NCBI GenBank assembly: GCA_003245715.1
Contig: QKCJ01000060.1
Span: forward strand, 124,001 to 188,000
Direction: 5' to 3'
DNA from: a bacterium
GTDB lineage: Bacteria > Planctomycetota > SZUA-567
Length of the DNA: 64,000 nucleotides
A program made the translations under genes and the position numbers. This document shows, piece by piece, positions 37,449-47,520 of the stretch; within the stretch, counting starts at the first letter, position 1; each line of letters opens with the position of its first letter. Below the pieces are notes generated by a model that was not told the DNA's origin, ran no database searches, and saw nothing but the letters and a program-made list of their open reading frames with translations.

Positions 37449-38168
37449 ATGTCCATTCTGGAAATATATGACGCGCCCTAGGAGTTGCTTCCGCCGCGTA
37501 TAAAACTTAAAACTGCTACTGGCGCTGGGGAGATGGTGCCGGTGCCGGTTCTCTTTGCCGAAAGCATGGATGAAGCGCCACATGCTCTGGGTGGTTGTGA
37601 GGGGTGGGTGAGTCTATCCTGTGATGGATGCGGTGATACGTCCTGAGATGCTAGATAAAATCACTCCAGAGATTGCCAGAAGAACGGTAAGGTTTATTGT
37701 TGACAGGCCGCGTTATCTGTTAATTGAAATCAACAGAAAAACAACCGACGGTCGCCGCTGGCCGACGTTTACGCTTTATTTCATGATCGACCATATTGCT
37801 GAAAACAAACCGGCTGCCGGTGATAAATCCGTACGGGTTATGGCGGCTGGTGCGCATTCGCCGTCAGGGATATGCAATACATAAACTTTATGGTTGAGGG
37901 TGTCCACGACGGAGATTTTAGGTTCTGGATTGGTGAGTCACGTTATCGCACAGATAATGAACGCGGTAATATCCGCGGAATCAGTATTTCTCAATATCAG
38001 GTGCAGAATGAATTTACGCATAGTTATTTTTGCGCAAGAGACGAACAGCACTGTATCAACGGGATCACGTTTGCCGGTCTGAAATTTCCCGGTGGACGTA
38101 TCCGGACAGTTGAGGAGCTTAATCCGGTAATTGAATATGCGAGCGGGCTTGTCATTACAGATGCTTAA
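37449..38168 (+). pseudogene. Decayed protein-coding gene with stop and frameshifts
   Basis: ATG 37449 follows an AGGAAAA site and opens MSILEIYDAP, then TAG at 37479, then about 54 good codons (from ELLPPRIKLKTATGAGEM) until TGA at 37644. The next 230 bases read well only in another frame (ITPEIARRTVRFIVDRPRYL onward). After 37872 the original frame resumes (INFMVEGVHDGDFRFWIGES) to the end at 38168. Protein-like stretches thus continue across one nonsense and two frame changes. I do not recognise the ancestral family. The gene is convergent with the sulfatase pseudogene, overlapping it by 4 bases. Confidence 0.75.
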
Positions 38169-39829
38169 GCGTCGGCAGAGTCCTTGCCTGCGGAAAACAT
38201 CTCATCCCAATAAAAGTCCAGACCTGTATACCCCTTCCACCATGAGCAGAAATTTTCTTTCCATTGCGGATCGTTAAATACGTCAGGCAGTTCTACGCCG
38301 CTGTATTCTTTATCGGATAAGGCATATCTGATTTCATTGAGAAAGGTTTCTGCCCTTTTTCTGCCGCTGCGTCTGTCAAATTTCTGCATCTGCATATTTG
38401 ACCATAAGTGGAACTTGCCGCAACGTGAGGCGTGGTTCTCAACTTTTGGGGCGACAACAAAGTTGCCATTATCAACACACCACGCCGGCCCCCATTTTGT
38501 CTCCCAGGCCAAAGCCGCCTGGCGCAGGCTGTCTGCTATTTCCGTAAAATTGTGATCGGTGTTTCCGAGCAGGTTTGTCAGTTCACGCGGGTCTGCCTGC
38601 AGATCATACAGTTCTTCGTAGCCGCCGTTGTAATTATAAATATATTTGTAGTTATGGTTTTTAGCCATAATCCATCTGTCGGACGGCTTGTCGCTGGTTG
38701 AGCAGATTTGTATTTCGCGTTTTTTAAATTCTTCAGAACACAATGACAGACCAGCCAGCTCCCAGTTGTTCTCAGGGTACATTAAGCCGCAGATATCAAG
38801 ACAGGTTGGAAATATGTCCAGAGAGTCAATGAATTCCCTGCACTCTTTTTGGTCAGAAAACAGCCTGACCATATTCTGCGGATACTTAATTATAAACGGT
38901 ACGCGGACGGAACTTTCGTAAGGAAGTTCCTTGGAGTAGTAGCCTTTATCCTGAAGCATTTCCCCATGATCTGAGGTGAAGATAATTAACGTGTTATCAA
39001 GCTTATGCGTTTCTTCAAGATAATCAAGAACGCGGCCAATCGCCTGATCGACCATCGTGATTGATGAAAAATATGCTTCGCGGATGCGGCGTTTTTGTGT
39101 TGGTGAATCGGTATCACCGAACCATTCTGGCTGATCGGCACAATCAGGCCAGGTGTGGGAAACAGGGATTGCCTCGGGGATATCCCTGTTGCGGTAACAG
39201 GCACAGAATTCATCAGGAAGGTCAAACGGCGGATGCGGGTGTATCCAGCTACTGAAAAGGAAAAACGGTTTGTCGCCATTGTTCTTAAGCCACTCGATTG
39301 ATTGTTAGGCAACCCAGGTTGTTCCATGGTATTTAATGTCCATCTGGCTTTTCTGGGGGATATGGTAAATATGCGGACGAACACCGTGTAAATTTTGAAC
39401 ACCGGCCAGACCATTTTCCTGCAGCCACAGCGCATACTGGTCATCAGCACGACTCTCGGGCAGTTCTTCCATGAGTTGCATTTCTCCATAGCCATGGTGT
39501 GTTCTTGCCGGAAAGTGGTGATACTTGCCAATTGCCGCTGTTCGATAACCGGCATTCTGGAAGATCTCGGGCAATTTTGGCATTGTATTGTCTTTGATGG
39601 GTTCATCAATATTTCCATAGTAGCCATGGGCCTTACCGGGCAGTCCGGTAATCAGGTCATGGCGGGCCGGCATGCAGACCGGGTTTGAGGAATGCGCGCA
39701 GGTGTAGACCGTACTCATTCTGGCCAGGCGGTCAAGGTTCGGTGTCTGGATATAATCAAAGCCCGCTGCAGAAAGAGTGTCATAGCGCTGTTGATCCGTA
39801 AAAAGAATTAAAACATTGGGACGTTGCAT
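38165..39829 (-). pseudogene. Sulfatase gene interrupted by one nonsense codon
   Basis: ATG 39829 has AGGAG six bases upstream. The frame codes a type I sulfatase: NVLILFTDQQRYDTLSAAG, the formylglycine motif C52-M-P-A-R, and TAAIGKYHHFPAR. Codon 175 (39307-39305) is TAA, in GTTWVA-stop-QSIEWL. The same frame continues uninterrupted to 38165 with IIFTSDHGEMLQDKG and TNLLGNTDHN, giving 554 residues in all, a normal length. A single change (for example GAA to TAA) explains it. It is either a recent pseudogene or a stop that is read through. Confidence 0.9.
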
Positions 39830-40167
39830 GATTTCTCCTAAACGGCACTGGGTCTTTTTAATTGTATTGACCATAACACAAGTGTCTGGAAATGTAAGTG
39901 ATAAATCTGTGACAAGAAAGTTTGTGGTGATTATATGGCAAAATCAATTACATAGTTTCGGGATAACAGCGACGAATTGTTGTGTATCTTTATGTAAGCG
40001 TTCTTGCGTTGATGGTATTAATTACGTTTATAAATGAAACAAACGCACAGTACTGACTATGCGTTTGATGATGTAGCTGATGGGGATTTATATTTTACCG
40101 GTCTTAACTGTGCATCGCCAGTGGCGGTCAGTACGGTTTGAAATTTTCATTTCAGGCCGCAAAAAGA
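39830..40167. other. Intergenic region, no gene recognised
   Basis: About 340 bases upstream of the broken sulfatase and downstream of the HD-GYP gene. It contains CGCC-agt-GGCG near 40116-40126 and short CAGTAC repeats but no convincing coding frame. Confidence 0.4.
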
Positions 40168-40818
40168 TCAGATAGTGATTTGTTCGATATTCTCAACAAA
40201 GAACTTTGCCAGTTTCGGGTCAAATTGCTTTCCCGCTTCCTTGTCGATGATTGCCAGGGCTTTTTCCGGTTTGAGCGCCGGCTTGTACGGACGTTTTGAG
40301 GTCATTGCGTCCCAGGCATCACAGATTGAAATAATTCTGGTTAGAATCGGAATCTGCTCGGCCTGCAGGCGTCCGGGATAGCCACGGCCGTCATGTCGTT
40401 CATGGTGCCAGCGGACAATATTGCCGATTTCCTTAAAACCGGGGTGGGCGCCAAGAACATTGGCACTGAGCGCCGGATGCCTTAAAAAAGAAGAAAACTC
40501 CTGTCTGGAGAGTGGGCCGTCTTTTTTGAGCAGTGAATTGTCTACATACAGCTTACCAAGATCGTGGAGCATACCGGCAACCTGTAGTTGATGAACATCG
40601 TGATTTGTAAACCCCAGAAGCTCCCCCATCTGCCCGGCAAGGGTGCCAACCTTGATGGAGTGCAGATATGTCCGCTCATCCTTGAGCTCGATCATCATCA
40701 GCATGGAAACAAGGAAATTGACCTGATACGAGTCATTATTGAAATGGTCGCTGGTCTTGAGCTTAGCCTTGTTGAGCTTAGCCAGTAGTGATCGTTCTTT
40801 GCTTTTGTCTTCAGTCAT
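40168..40818 (-). CDS. HD-GYP-type cyclic di-GMP phosphodiesterase
   Basis: This 216-residue stand-alone HD domain has the HD-GYP extras: MLHDLGKLYV, then VRWHHERHDGRGYPGRLQAEQIP and DAWDAMTSKRPYKPALKPEKAL. These proteins hydrolyse cyclic di-GMP with a bi- or trinuclear metal site. There is no receiver or other sensory domain. ATG 40818 is nine bases from GAGGGG; ATG 40824 would be only three bases away, so I prefer the former. It could balance the diguanylate cyclase at 9 kb. Confidence 0.9.
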   Translation of the reverse strand: MTEDKSKERSLLAKLNKAKLKTSDHFNNDSYQVNFLVSMLMMIELKDERTYLHSIKVGTLAGQMGELLGFTNHDVHQLQVAGMLHDLGKLYVDNSLLKKDGPLSRQEFSSFLRHPALSANVLGAHPGFKEIGNIVRWHHERHDGRGYPGRLQAEQIPILTRIISICDAWDAMTSKRPYKPALKPEKALAIIDKEAGKQFDPKLAKFFVENIEQITI

Positions 40819-41135
40819 TACCATATACCCCTCAGTACATTAATAAATTGACAATATGCAGAATTTGTATGTTACTGATATTTCTGTCAATTACAATACA
40901 AAAGTTATGCCAGAATACTATATATCTCCTAACTCATTGCTGATAAGTAATTTGTATTTATGTGTAAAGAATAATTGCTTGTCGCGGTGTTAAATTTTTT
41001 CTGTTAATTATAGTTGCGTGATGTGGGGTTGTGTGGCTTAAGTCGTTTTGTGGTATGGTATTATGTTGACTATGTCATTTGGTTGACAATAGCAACTTTA
41101 GTTGCGAGAGAGATTTTTCAGGTATTGCCGATTTT
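40819..41135. other. Intergenic region with short repeats
   Basis: About 315 AT-rich bases. GCAACTttAGTTGC (41092-41105) is palindromic and GATTTTTCAGG occurs twice at 18-base spacing (41112-41122, 41130-41140), the second copy overlapping the end of alr. No gene is seen. Confidence 0.45.
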
Positions 41136-42275
41136 TCAGGACTGGATATAACAACGCCCCGGTCTTCTGCCCAGACAGGTGGTTATAATATAGGGAATGG
41201 TATTGGCATGGGCTGCGAGTTCCTCGACGGTGATACGATTATCCCCATCTTTTCCGACAAGGGTGACTTTCGTGCCAACTGTGACATCTGTCATTTCAGT
41301 GACATCGACCATAGCGTAGTCCATGCTTATCATGCCGACCACCGGGGCGCGTTTGCCATTGATGAGAACTTCGGCTTTATTGCTGAAGGCGATGAGGTAG
41401 CCGTCGGCGTAACCTACAGGCAGTACGGCGATGCGGGTCGGGCGTCTGGTGGTAAAGGTGCGGTTGTAGCCAAGAGATAATCCGGCCGGGTAGTCCTTGA
41501 CCTGGATGACTACGCAGTACCAGCTCATGGCAGGGGCGACCGGGAATTCGCTGTTGACCCAGCCGGGGCTGTGGAAGCCGTAAATGCCGGCGCCGGGACG
41601 GATGAGGTTGAAGTGTGCTTCCGGGTAGAGGATCGCGCCGATACTGCTGGCGGCGTGTTTTACCGGTACGTCGATTCCGGCTTCTTCAAGGTTGCTGATT
41701 GCCTTATTAAAGCGCTCAAGCTGGCTGTGGCTGTAGCTCTCGTCAGAGGCGTCGGCAAAGTGCATGAAGATTCCCTCAAGGCTCAGGCAGGGGAGTTCAA
41801 TTATTTTCTGCGCCGCGGCAAGGACATTCTCAGGCAGTACCCCAAGCCGGCCCATACCGGTATCAATCTTCAGATGTACACGGGCGGTCTTATTCTGGTT
41901 GAGGGCTTCGGCGCTGATAAGCTCGGCCAGCCCCATGTCGTGCAGGCTCAGCGTCAGGTCGTTACGCAGTGCGGGTTCGATCTCTTCAGGCAGTGACGCG
42001 CCGAGGATGTGGATGGGCGCCATAATTCCGGAGACGCGCAGTTCCTCGCCTTCAAGCACTGTCGCGACCGCCAGCCGCCGGCAGCCGTTATCAAGCAGCG
42101 TCCGCGAGACGGCAATGGCTCCGTGACCATAAGCGTCAGCCTTGACCTCGGGCATCATGCCGACGTCTGAGCTGATATGCTGGGCAAAGTGTCTGGCGTT
42201 TTCGGCAATTGCCGAGAGGTCAACCTCTACCCATGAGCGGTGATAAGACGGATGTCTGAGGTGTTCAAAGGCCAT
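41136..42275 (-). CDS. alr: Alanine racemase
   Basis: This 379-residue PLP enzyme makes D-alanine for peptidoglycan. The PLP Lys is in PEVKADAYGHGA; HLKIDTGMGRLGV and SLGYNRTF (catalytic Tyr region) also match. It is the last gene of a six-gene operon and starts 3 bases after thiS. Confidence 0.96.
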   Translation of the reverse strand: MAFEHLRHPSYHRSWVEVDLSAIAENARHFAQHISSDVGMMPEVKADAYGHGAIAVSRTLLDNGCRRLAVATVLEGEELRVSGIMAPIHILGASLPEEIEPALRNDLTLSLHDMGLAELISAEALNQNKTARVHLKIDTGMGRLGVLPENVLAAAQKIIELPCLSLEGIFMHFADASDESYSHSQLERFNKAISNLEEAGIDVPVKHAASSIGAILYPEAHFNLIRPGAGIYGFHSPGWVNSEFPVAPAMSWYCVVIQVKDYPAGLSLGYNRTFTTRRPTRIAVLPVGYADGYLIAFSNKAEVLINGKRAPVVGMISMDYAMVDVTEMTDVTVGTKVTLVGKDGDNRITVEELAAHANTIPYIITTCLGRRPGRCYIQS

Positions 42276-42278
42276 AAA

Positions 42279-42491
42279 TCAACCGCCGCCGACGTAACGT
42301 ACGAGTTCGATCCGGCTCTCTGGTTTGAGGGTAAAGGCGCCAAGTTTATCCGCAGGTACGATCTCTGCGTCGATCTCGACGATTATTGAGTCGGGGGCGA
42401 GTTTGTAGCGCTCAAGGAGTGAGGTTGCTGTCGGCGGGAAATCACCGTCCGCAAATTCTGTAGCCTCGCCGTTAATGATTAATCTGGGCAT
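42279..42491 (-). CDS. thiS: ThiS-like sulfur carrier protein
   Basis: This 70-residue ubiquitin-fold protein ends in the diagnostic Gly-Gly (RIELVRYVGGG), which is adenylated and thiocarboxylated to carry sulfur, classically for thiazole synthesis. The start overlaps the preceding stop as TAATG. No thiF, thiG or other thiamine gene is nearby, and it sits between a deacetylase and alr, so it might serve another sulfur-transfer pathway. Confidence 0.85.
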   Translation of the reverse strand: MPRLIINGEATEFADGDFPPTATSLLERYKLAPDSIIVEIDAEIVPADKLGAFTLKPESRIELVRYVGGG

Positions 42492-43177
42492 TACATTAAA
42501 TCCTGCAGTCTGTTAATTCCGATCGGTTCTTCACTGGCAAAGGGCTCGCCGAACTCGCTGTAGACGAGTCGTCCATTCTCGCGCAGACGCCGTTCAACCA
42601 GAGCTTCAATTCCTTCGTTATCCTTATTGAATACAAACTGGCTCTCGTAGGCAAGGATTGATTTTATTTTCTTTTCAAAAAATTCCGGTTCGACGCGCAT
42701 AACAAAGGATGGCGTATAGACCTGCCGCAGGTGATAGCTGAAATAAAAATAGAGCCGCCCCGGTCGCCATGGTTCATGCGGGAGGTCGATTTTGTGGATC
42801 CGGCTTAATAAAATTGCGCCTCTGGTTATCGCAAAGCAGGCAACATGATCGGGGTGGACATCCTGCTCTGAATGGGTGAAGATTATCTCAGGCCGGGTGC
42901 GGCGCATCTCGATAGCAAGCTTGGTGCGCGCCTCCGGGGTGTCCTGCAGGATGCGGTTAGGTTCTTCAAGGCAGACGCGGTCAGTGATGCCGAGTATCTC
43001 ATTGGCTCTGGCGGTTTCTTTCTGGCGCAACTCACGCGTCCCCTGCGGGGTCGGCTCGCCGTCAGTGATATCAACAGCCGTAACCTCATGGCCTTCTGCG
43101 ATAAGCTTTGCTACAGTCGCGCCCACACCAATCTCGATATCATCAGGGTGCGCACCGATAACCATTATTCGTGCCAT
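42491..43177 (-). CDS. PIG-L family deacetylase
   Basis: This 228-residue zinc-dependent N-deacetylase has IGAHPDDIEIGVG, the metal-binding AHPDD, and a second metal/catalytic segment FTHSEQDVHPDHVA. Relatives deacetylate GlcNAc-containing small molecules, for example in bacillithiol (BshB) or glycolipid synthesis. No BshA or BshC gene is present here, so the substrate is open. It lies one base after pyruvate kinase and overlaps thiS. Confidence 0.92.
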   Translation of the reverse strand: MARIMVIGAHPDDIEIGVGATVAKLIAEGHEVTAVDITDGEPTPQGTRELRQKETARANEILGITDRVCLEEPNRILQDTPEARTKLAIEMRRTRPEIIFTHSEQDVHPDHVACFAITRGAILLSRIHKIDLPHEPWRPGRLYFYFSYHLRQVYTPSFVMRVEPEFFEKKIKSILAYESQFVFNKDNEGIEALVERRLRENGRLVYSEFGEPFASEEPIGINRLQDLM

Positions 43178-43178
43178 A

Positions 43179-44651
43179 TCAGGACTTGCTCTTTCCTTTG
43201 CGCTTGTTGCTGAGGTTCAGTACCGGAACATCGCCTGCAAGCTGGATGACTTCAAGGGTATTTGAGTGGTCGATCACACCAAAGGGTGAGCCGGTAATGA
43301 GAATTATATTGTCATTACCCTTCGCCAGCGCGCGCTCGCGCAGATGCTCGGTGGCGTAATAGCGCAGATCCTTGGTGCTGTGGATATCGCCGCAGGATAC
43401 CGGTTCAACGCCCCAGTAAAGGTTCATTTTTCTGGCTACTGCCGGAGAGTTGGTGAAGACCACAATCGGCGCAAAGGGGCGGTTCTTTGACAGGTATAAA
43501 GCTGTGCGGCCACTTGCCGTGAAGGCGACAATCGCTTTGGCCTCAAGGTCTTCATAAAGCCAGAACGCCGCGTCACCAACCGCGTCACCCAGCGGATGGG
43601 ACGGCGAGATGCGCTCCCAGTCCCAGTGCGGGCGGTTAAATTCAAGATAAGCTTCAATCTCAACAGCGATCTCATGCAGCGTCTGGACTGATTTGACCGG
43701 GAAACGCCCGACGGCCGATTCGCCTGAGAGCATGACTGCGTCTGTGCCGTCATAAATTGCGTTAGCAACATCAGAGTATTCCGCGCGCGTTGCCACCGGA
43801 TGCTCGATCATTGACTCAAGCATTTGGGTTGCGGTGATGACAATCTTGTCGGCGGCGTGGGCAAGGCGGATCAGCTCTTTCTGGATAATCGGCACACGCT
43901 CAGACGGGGTTTCAACGCCGAGGTCGCCGCGGGCAATCATGATACCGTCAGCAGCTTCGATAATGTCATGGATATTGTCGAGCGCTTCGGGTTTTTCAAT
44001 CTTGGCGATAATCGCGGGCGGGTTCTCAACCTTCTCAACTGCCTTGCGGACCTTCATGACATCTTCCGCGCAGCGTACAAATGAGAGCGCCACATAGTCT
44101 ACGCCGATTTCGAGGCCAGCGCCGAGGTCTTTCATGTCTTTGGTGGTTACTGAGGGCGTGGAGAGGTCCATGCCCGGAAGATTGATGCCTTTATGTGAGG
44201 CCAGAGGCCCCCCGCAGACAACCCGGCAGCGTACATCATCCCCGGCGGTGGCAAGGACTTCAAGCTCGATAAGCCCGTCATTGAGCAGGATCATATTTCC
44301 AGGCTGCGCGTCGGTCGGGAGTTTCTTATATGAGCAGCTGAAACGCGTGGGCGTGCCGATAACAGGGGAGGTGGTGATAGAGGTCTCCTGATCGGTTGTC
44401 AGTTCGATACAGCCGTTTTCCATCTCGCCGCAACGGATTTTAGGGCCGCACAAATCCTGCAGGATAGCTACCTCGCGCCCGCACTCGGCGCACGCCTCGC
44501 GCACAGCTTCGGCTGCGGCCTTGTGTGATTCGTGGGTGCCGTGTGAGAAGTTGAGCCTGAAAACGTCAACGCCTGTGTAGATCAACTGCCTTAGAATGTC
44601 GGGATCGACCGATGCCGGTCCGAGTGTTGCGATAATCTTTGTCCTGCGCAT
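43179..44651 (-). CDS. pyk: Pyruvate kinase
   Basis: This 490-residue glycolytic enzyme converts phosphoenolpyruvate and ADP to pyruvate and ATP. RRTKIIATLGPAS, FRLNFSHGTHE, AKIEKPEALDNI, MIARGDLGVE and ITATQMLESMI are the family blocks. ATG 44651 with GGGGA 6 bases upstream is chosen; an open extension to 44735 has no usable site and would crowd the end of tilS. Confidence 0.97.
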   Translation of the reverse strand: MRRTKIIATLGPASVDPDILRQLIYTGVDVFRLNFSHGTHESHKAAAEAVREACAECGREVAILQDLCGPKIRCGEMENGCIELTTDQETSITTSPVIGTPTRFSCSYKKLPTDAQPGNMILLNDGLIELEVLATAGDDVRCRVVCGGPLASHKGINLPGMDLSTPSVTTKDMKDLGAGLEIGVDYVALSFVRCAEDVMKVRKAVEKVENPPAIIAKIEKPEALDNIHDIIEAADGIMIARGDLGVETPSERVPIIQKELIRLAHAADKIVITATQMLESMIEHPVATRAEYSDVANAIYDGTDAVMLSGESAVGRFPVKSVQTLHEIAVEIEAYLEFNRPHWDWERISPSHPLGDAVGDAAFWLYEDLEAKAIVAFTASGRTALYLSKNRPFAPIVVFTNSPAVARKMNLYWGVEPVSCGDIHSTKDLRYYATEHLRERALAKGNDNIILITGSPFGVIDHSNTLEVIQLAGDVPVLNLSNKRKGKSKS

Positions 44652-44738
44652 TTTTTCCCCAAGTTTTCTTTCAAGTTTATCAACTGAAACAGAATACCTA
44701 TTACATAAATTTAGCCGGATAGGGTTATCTGTCAAAGG

Positions 44739-46124
44739 TTATTTGCGTGAAAAAACAACTTTGATTGAACCACTTGCAGAATCCGTAATCAGAGTCCGCG
44801 CGGTCACCTTAAACGGCGGCAGCCAGATAACCCCCTCGCTGTCGGCAAGAACGGGGGTGTTTTGCCGCACACGTACCGGGATTTTCTGGTCGGTGAAGAT
44901 GTCGGATATTTTCTTGCTTCCCTTCATTCCGGCCGGGGTCATCCGCTCACCTGTGCGGGGCATTCTTAGTAGCAGCGGCGGCTTGATTGCGTCAATATTG
45001 AAATACTCGATATTCGGGTTGCTCTGATCTTTAATCGTTCCCAGTGGCAGCCCGGTTTGCTCTGATTGCAGACTGAAAGTCTCAGCGTGATAATCAAAAA
45101 CAAAATCATTTGAGCTCATTAGAACAGAATCATTTTTATCCACGTCATTTTCAAGACTGCAGATGAAATAACCGTCATACTCGCGGCGGATAAGATGACC
45201 GGTTGCCAGCATCGCGGATTTTAGTTCACCAGCCAGAACCTTGCTGATTGATTGGTGATCGTTTCCGCGCAGGCGTAATTCAGGCTCAAGTTTCTGCAGA
45301 TTGTTCTCAACCGCTCTGACCTTTACGGTGTCTGGATGGTTGTCAAATTCAGTCAGCGCGAAGAAGATGCCGCCGAACTCAAAGCTCGCCCTGATCTTTG
45401 CGGCCTCTGAATTAAGCGCCGTGTCTATTATGGTTGCTGTTCTTGAGAAAGTCAGCAGTTGCGAATTGGCTTCGGGAATAATTTTTCTGAGCGCCGGAAG
45501 CACCGCGTGGCGCAGGCGGTTACGCTCATATGAGATATCTGCGTTGCTCGCATCCTCACGCCATTTCAGTTTGTTCTCTTTGAGATAAGCAACTAATTCC
45601 TGCCTTGGGGTATCAAGCAATGGTCTGAATACCGGCAGTTCAGGCAGGCCATTTAGCGTGATTGAAGAATTTTTACGGATACCGCCGAGTCCGCGCCAGC
45701 CTGAAGAGCGCAGCAGACGCATGAGAACAGTCTCAAGCTGGTCGTCACGGTGATGGGCCAGCAGCAGTAGCGGCTTTTGAAATTTTTGGGCAACTTCGCA
45801 GAAGAATTTGCGGCGCTCGATTCTTGCGGTCTCTTCAAGGTTTGCTTTGTTGGTATCGGTGATCCTGCCGATATCAAGCTTGCGGGAGATAAAGCTGATT
45901 TCACGTTCAGCACAAAACTGTCGGCAGAACTCCTCGTCGCCATCTGAAAATTCCCCGCGCAGAGAGTGATTGAGGTGCAGTGCGATTAATTCACCTTTTC
46001 CCCGCAGTTGGTGGGTCAGATCAAGCAGTGCTACAGAGTCCGCCCCTCCCGAGAAGCCAACCAGAATGGTTGTGTCTCCGGTTAATTCCTCAAATGTTTC
46101 CTTGAGCGCACTTTGAAGTGACAT
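44739..46124 (-). CDS. tilS: tRNA(Ile)-lysidine synthase
   Basis: This 461-residue enzyme puts lysidine on C34 of the tRNA reading AUA. The ATP-pyrophosphatase loop ILVGFSGGADSVALLDL is at the N-terminus, and LLLAHHRDDQLETVLMRLLRSSG and a C-terminal TilS domain (RMPRTGERMTPAGMKGSKK) are complete. It follows the LptG gene by 2 bases. Confidence 0.96.
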   Translation of the reverse strand: MSLQSALKETFEELTGDTTILVGFSGGADSVALLDLTHQLRGKGELIALHLNHSLRGEFSDGDEEFCRQFCAEREISFISRKLDIGRITDTNKANLEETARIERRKFFCEVAQKFQKPLLLLAHHRDDQLETVLMRLLRSSGWRGLGGIRKNSSITLNGLPELPVFRPLLDTPRQELVAYLKENKLKWREDASNADISYERNRLRHAVLPALRKIIPEANSQLLTFSRTATIIDTALNSEAAKIRASFEFGGIFFALTEFDNHPDTVKVRAVENNLQKLEPELRLRGNDHQSISKVLAGELKSAMLATGHLIRREYDGYFICSLENDVDKNDSVLMSSNDFVFDYHAETFSLQSEQTGLPLGTIKDQSNPNIEYFNIDAIKPPLLLRMPRTGERMTPAGMKGSKKISDIFTDQKIPVRVRQNTPVLADSEGVIWLPPFKVTARTLITDSASGSIKVVFSRK

Positions 46125-46126
46125 CG

Positions 46127-47314
46127 TCAGTTTTCAATGTTAAAGAGCAGATATGTTCCCGCACCGACAAAGAGCAGCCCCGCACCTTGCGCTGCCAGAA
46201 CCGGCGGGAGGTAGCCGGCCTCGCCCCAGGAGAAAAAGATTGAACGCAAAATAAAGAACAGGCCGCAGGAGCCAAGGCCGATGAGGGCGTTAGTGATATA
46301 GCTGGCTGGTCTTCCGCTGGCGGTTCTGTGCATGATCAGCGGCAACGCTACCAGAAGCATCGCAAATGAAACCAGCGGTTCGCTCAGGCGGCGGTGGATC
46401 TCCAGGCTGATTTCAAGATCGTCAAAGCGCAGAAGGTCGTTCCAGGTCATCACCATTTCAGTCAGCACCTGACGCTCAAGCATTGCCGGTGTAGTCAGGG
46501 TCGGAAGTGCTGCTGTCCAGGGTTGGGTTTTGCGGCCGTTAGCGAACTGTACCGTGACCTGACCGCCGTCTTCAGGCTTCCACTTGAACTGGTGCGGGTC
46601 ATTGGGGTTGTCCACATTGGTCAGGAATTGCAGTGAAGCTTTCTTGGCGCGGTAAACGGTAAAGCGGTTGTTGCCGGCAAAGAAGTCATCAGCCTTGCGG
46701 ACTTCAATACGCAGATTGTAGGCAGTACCGGTATTGCCGTCGTAATGCCCCATCTCGGTAAAGTAAAGGTTATCCCCATCATGAATCGGCGTTATCTTGA
46801 GCGGGATGATTTCTGCAGGGCGGAGTTTGTTATTCATGACAAAACTCTTGCGCAGCAGGGTCGGCACATAGAGGTCACGTGTTACAGTGTAGATCGTGCC
46901 GAAAAGAAGCGCGATCACAATTAGCGGCATGATCGTGCGCTGGATGGAAACACCTGAGGCGCGCATGACGGTGAACTCGCGGTTGAGACTGGCCCTGGTT
47001 ACGACGATAATCGCCGCAGCCAGGGGCAGGGCTGCGATCATGTGCTGGAAGACCAGCGACGGAGCGTAGGCGGCATAGTGCTTGACGAGTATCCAGAACA
47101 TGCTGAAGATGCCGATATTGTTTTTGGTTGCATATTTTGAGAACTCGTCAAAGTTCTCAAGATTATCAACCAGAGTCACAAGGCCGAGGATAATGGCAAA
47201 GCAGAAGAGGATCATCTTCAGAAAAGAAATCCCGAAGAAGAGGTCAAAGGTGGGCAGAAAGAGCGGGCTGAACCTGCCTTTCAGCGGATAATCGTATTTA
47301 TCGAGTGCACTCAC
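46127..47314 (-). CDS. LptF/LptG family LPS export permease
   Basis: This 395-residue inner-membrane protein of the YjgP/YjgQ family has N-terminal membrane helices, a central periplasmic beta-jellyroll (about 175-290) and C-terminal helices. With LptB and LptC it would extract LPS from the inner membrane. GTG 47314 is preferred as AAGGGA lies eight bases upstream; a TTG two codons earlier is possible. It is the promoter-proximal gene of the six-gene operon. Its partner permease gene is not in the window. Confidence 0.9.
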   Translation of the reverse strand: MSALDKYDYPLKGRFSPLFLPTFDLFFGISFLKMILFCFAIILGLVTLVDNLENFDEFSKYATKNNIGIFSMFWILVKHYAAYAPSLVFQHMIAALPLAAAIIVVTRASLNREFTVMRASGVSIQRTIMPLIVIALLFGTIYTVTRDLYVPTLLRKSFVMNNKLRPAEIIPLKITPIHDGDNLYFTEMGHYDGNTGTAYNLRIEVRKADDFFAGNNRFTVYRAKKASLQFLTNVDNPNDPHQFKWKPEDGGQVTVQFANGRKTQPWTAALPTLTTPAMLERQVLTEMVMTWNDLLRFDDLEISLEIHRRLSEPLVSFAMLLVALPLIMHRTASGRPASYITNALIGLGSCGLFFILRSIFFSWGEAGYLPPVLAAQGAGLLFVGAGTYLLFNIEN

Positions 47315-47520
47315 CGGCAAATCCCTTTTTATTCTTAATTATGCCCGCAGGCTTTTTTATGGTTTCATACATATATAATCGGAAAGAATCATTATATTGA
47401 TGGGGCAGGACAAATGCAACCGATTGATTATTAAAGCTGTGCTTATATAATACATTATATTATAATTGATTGAAATAATTCCTGTATTGTACAGAAGAAA
47501 GAATAGAAGATTTGCGTATT

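Noticed and set aside
37872-38168. Independent small gene downstream of the oxidoreductase
   Set aside because: Protein-like sequence continues upstream in the same and neighbouring frames, so it is better read as the 3' part of a broken gene.
38986-39627. Open frame of 213 codons inside the sulfatase region
   Set aside because: It is an off-frame shadow of the sulfatase and has low-complexity, non-family sequence.
39840-39900. Fifth full copy of the leader element before the broken sulfatase
   Set aside because: It contains AATTAAAAA and an AGGAG site, but TCCAYGCGG and the GCxCCGC block are missing.
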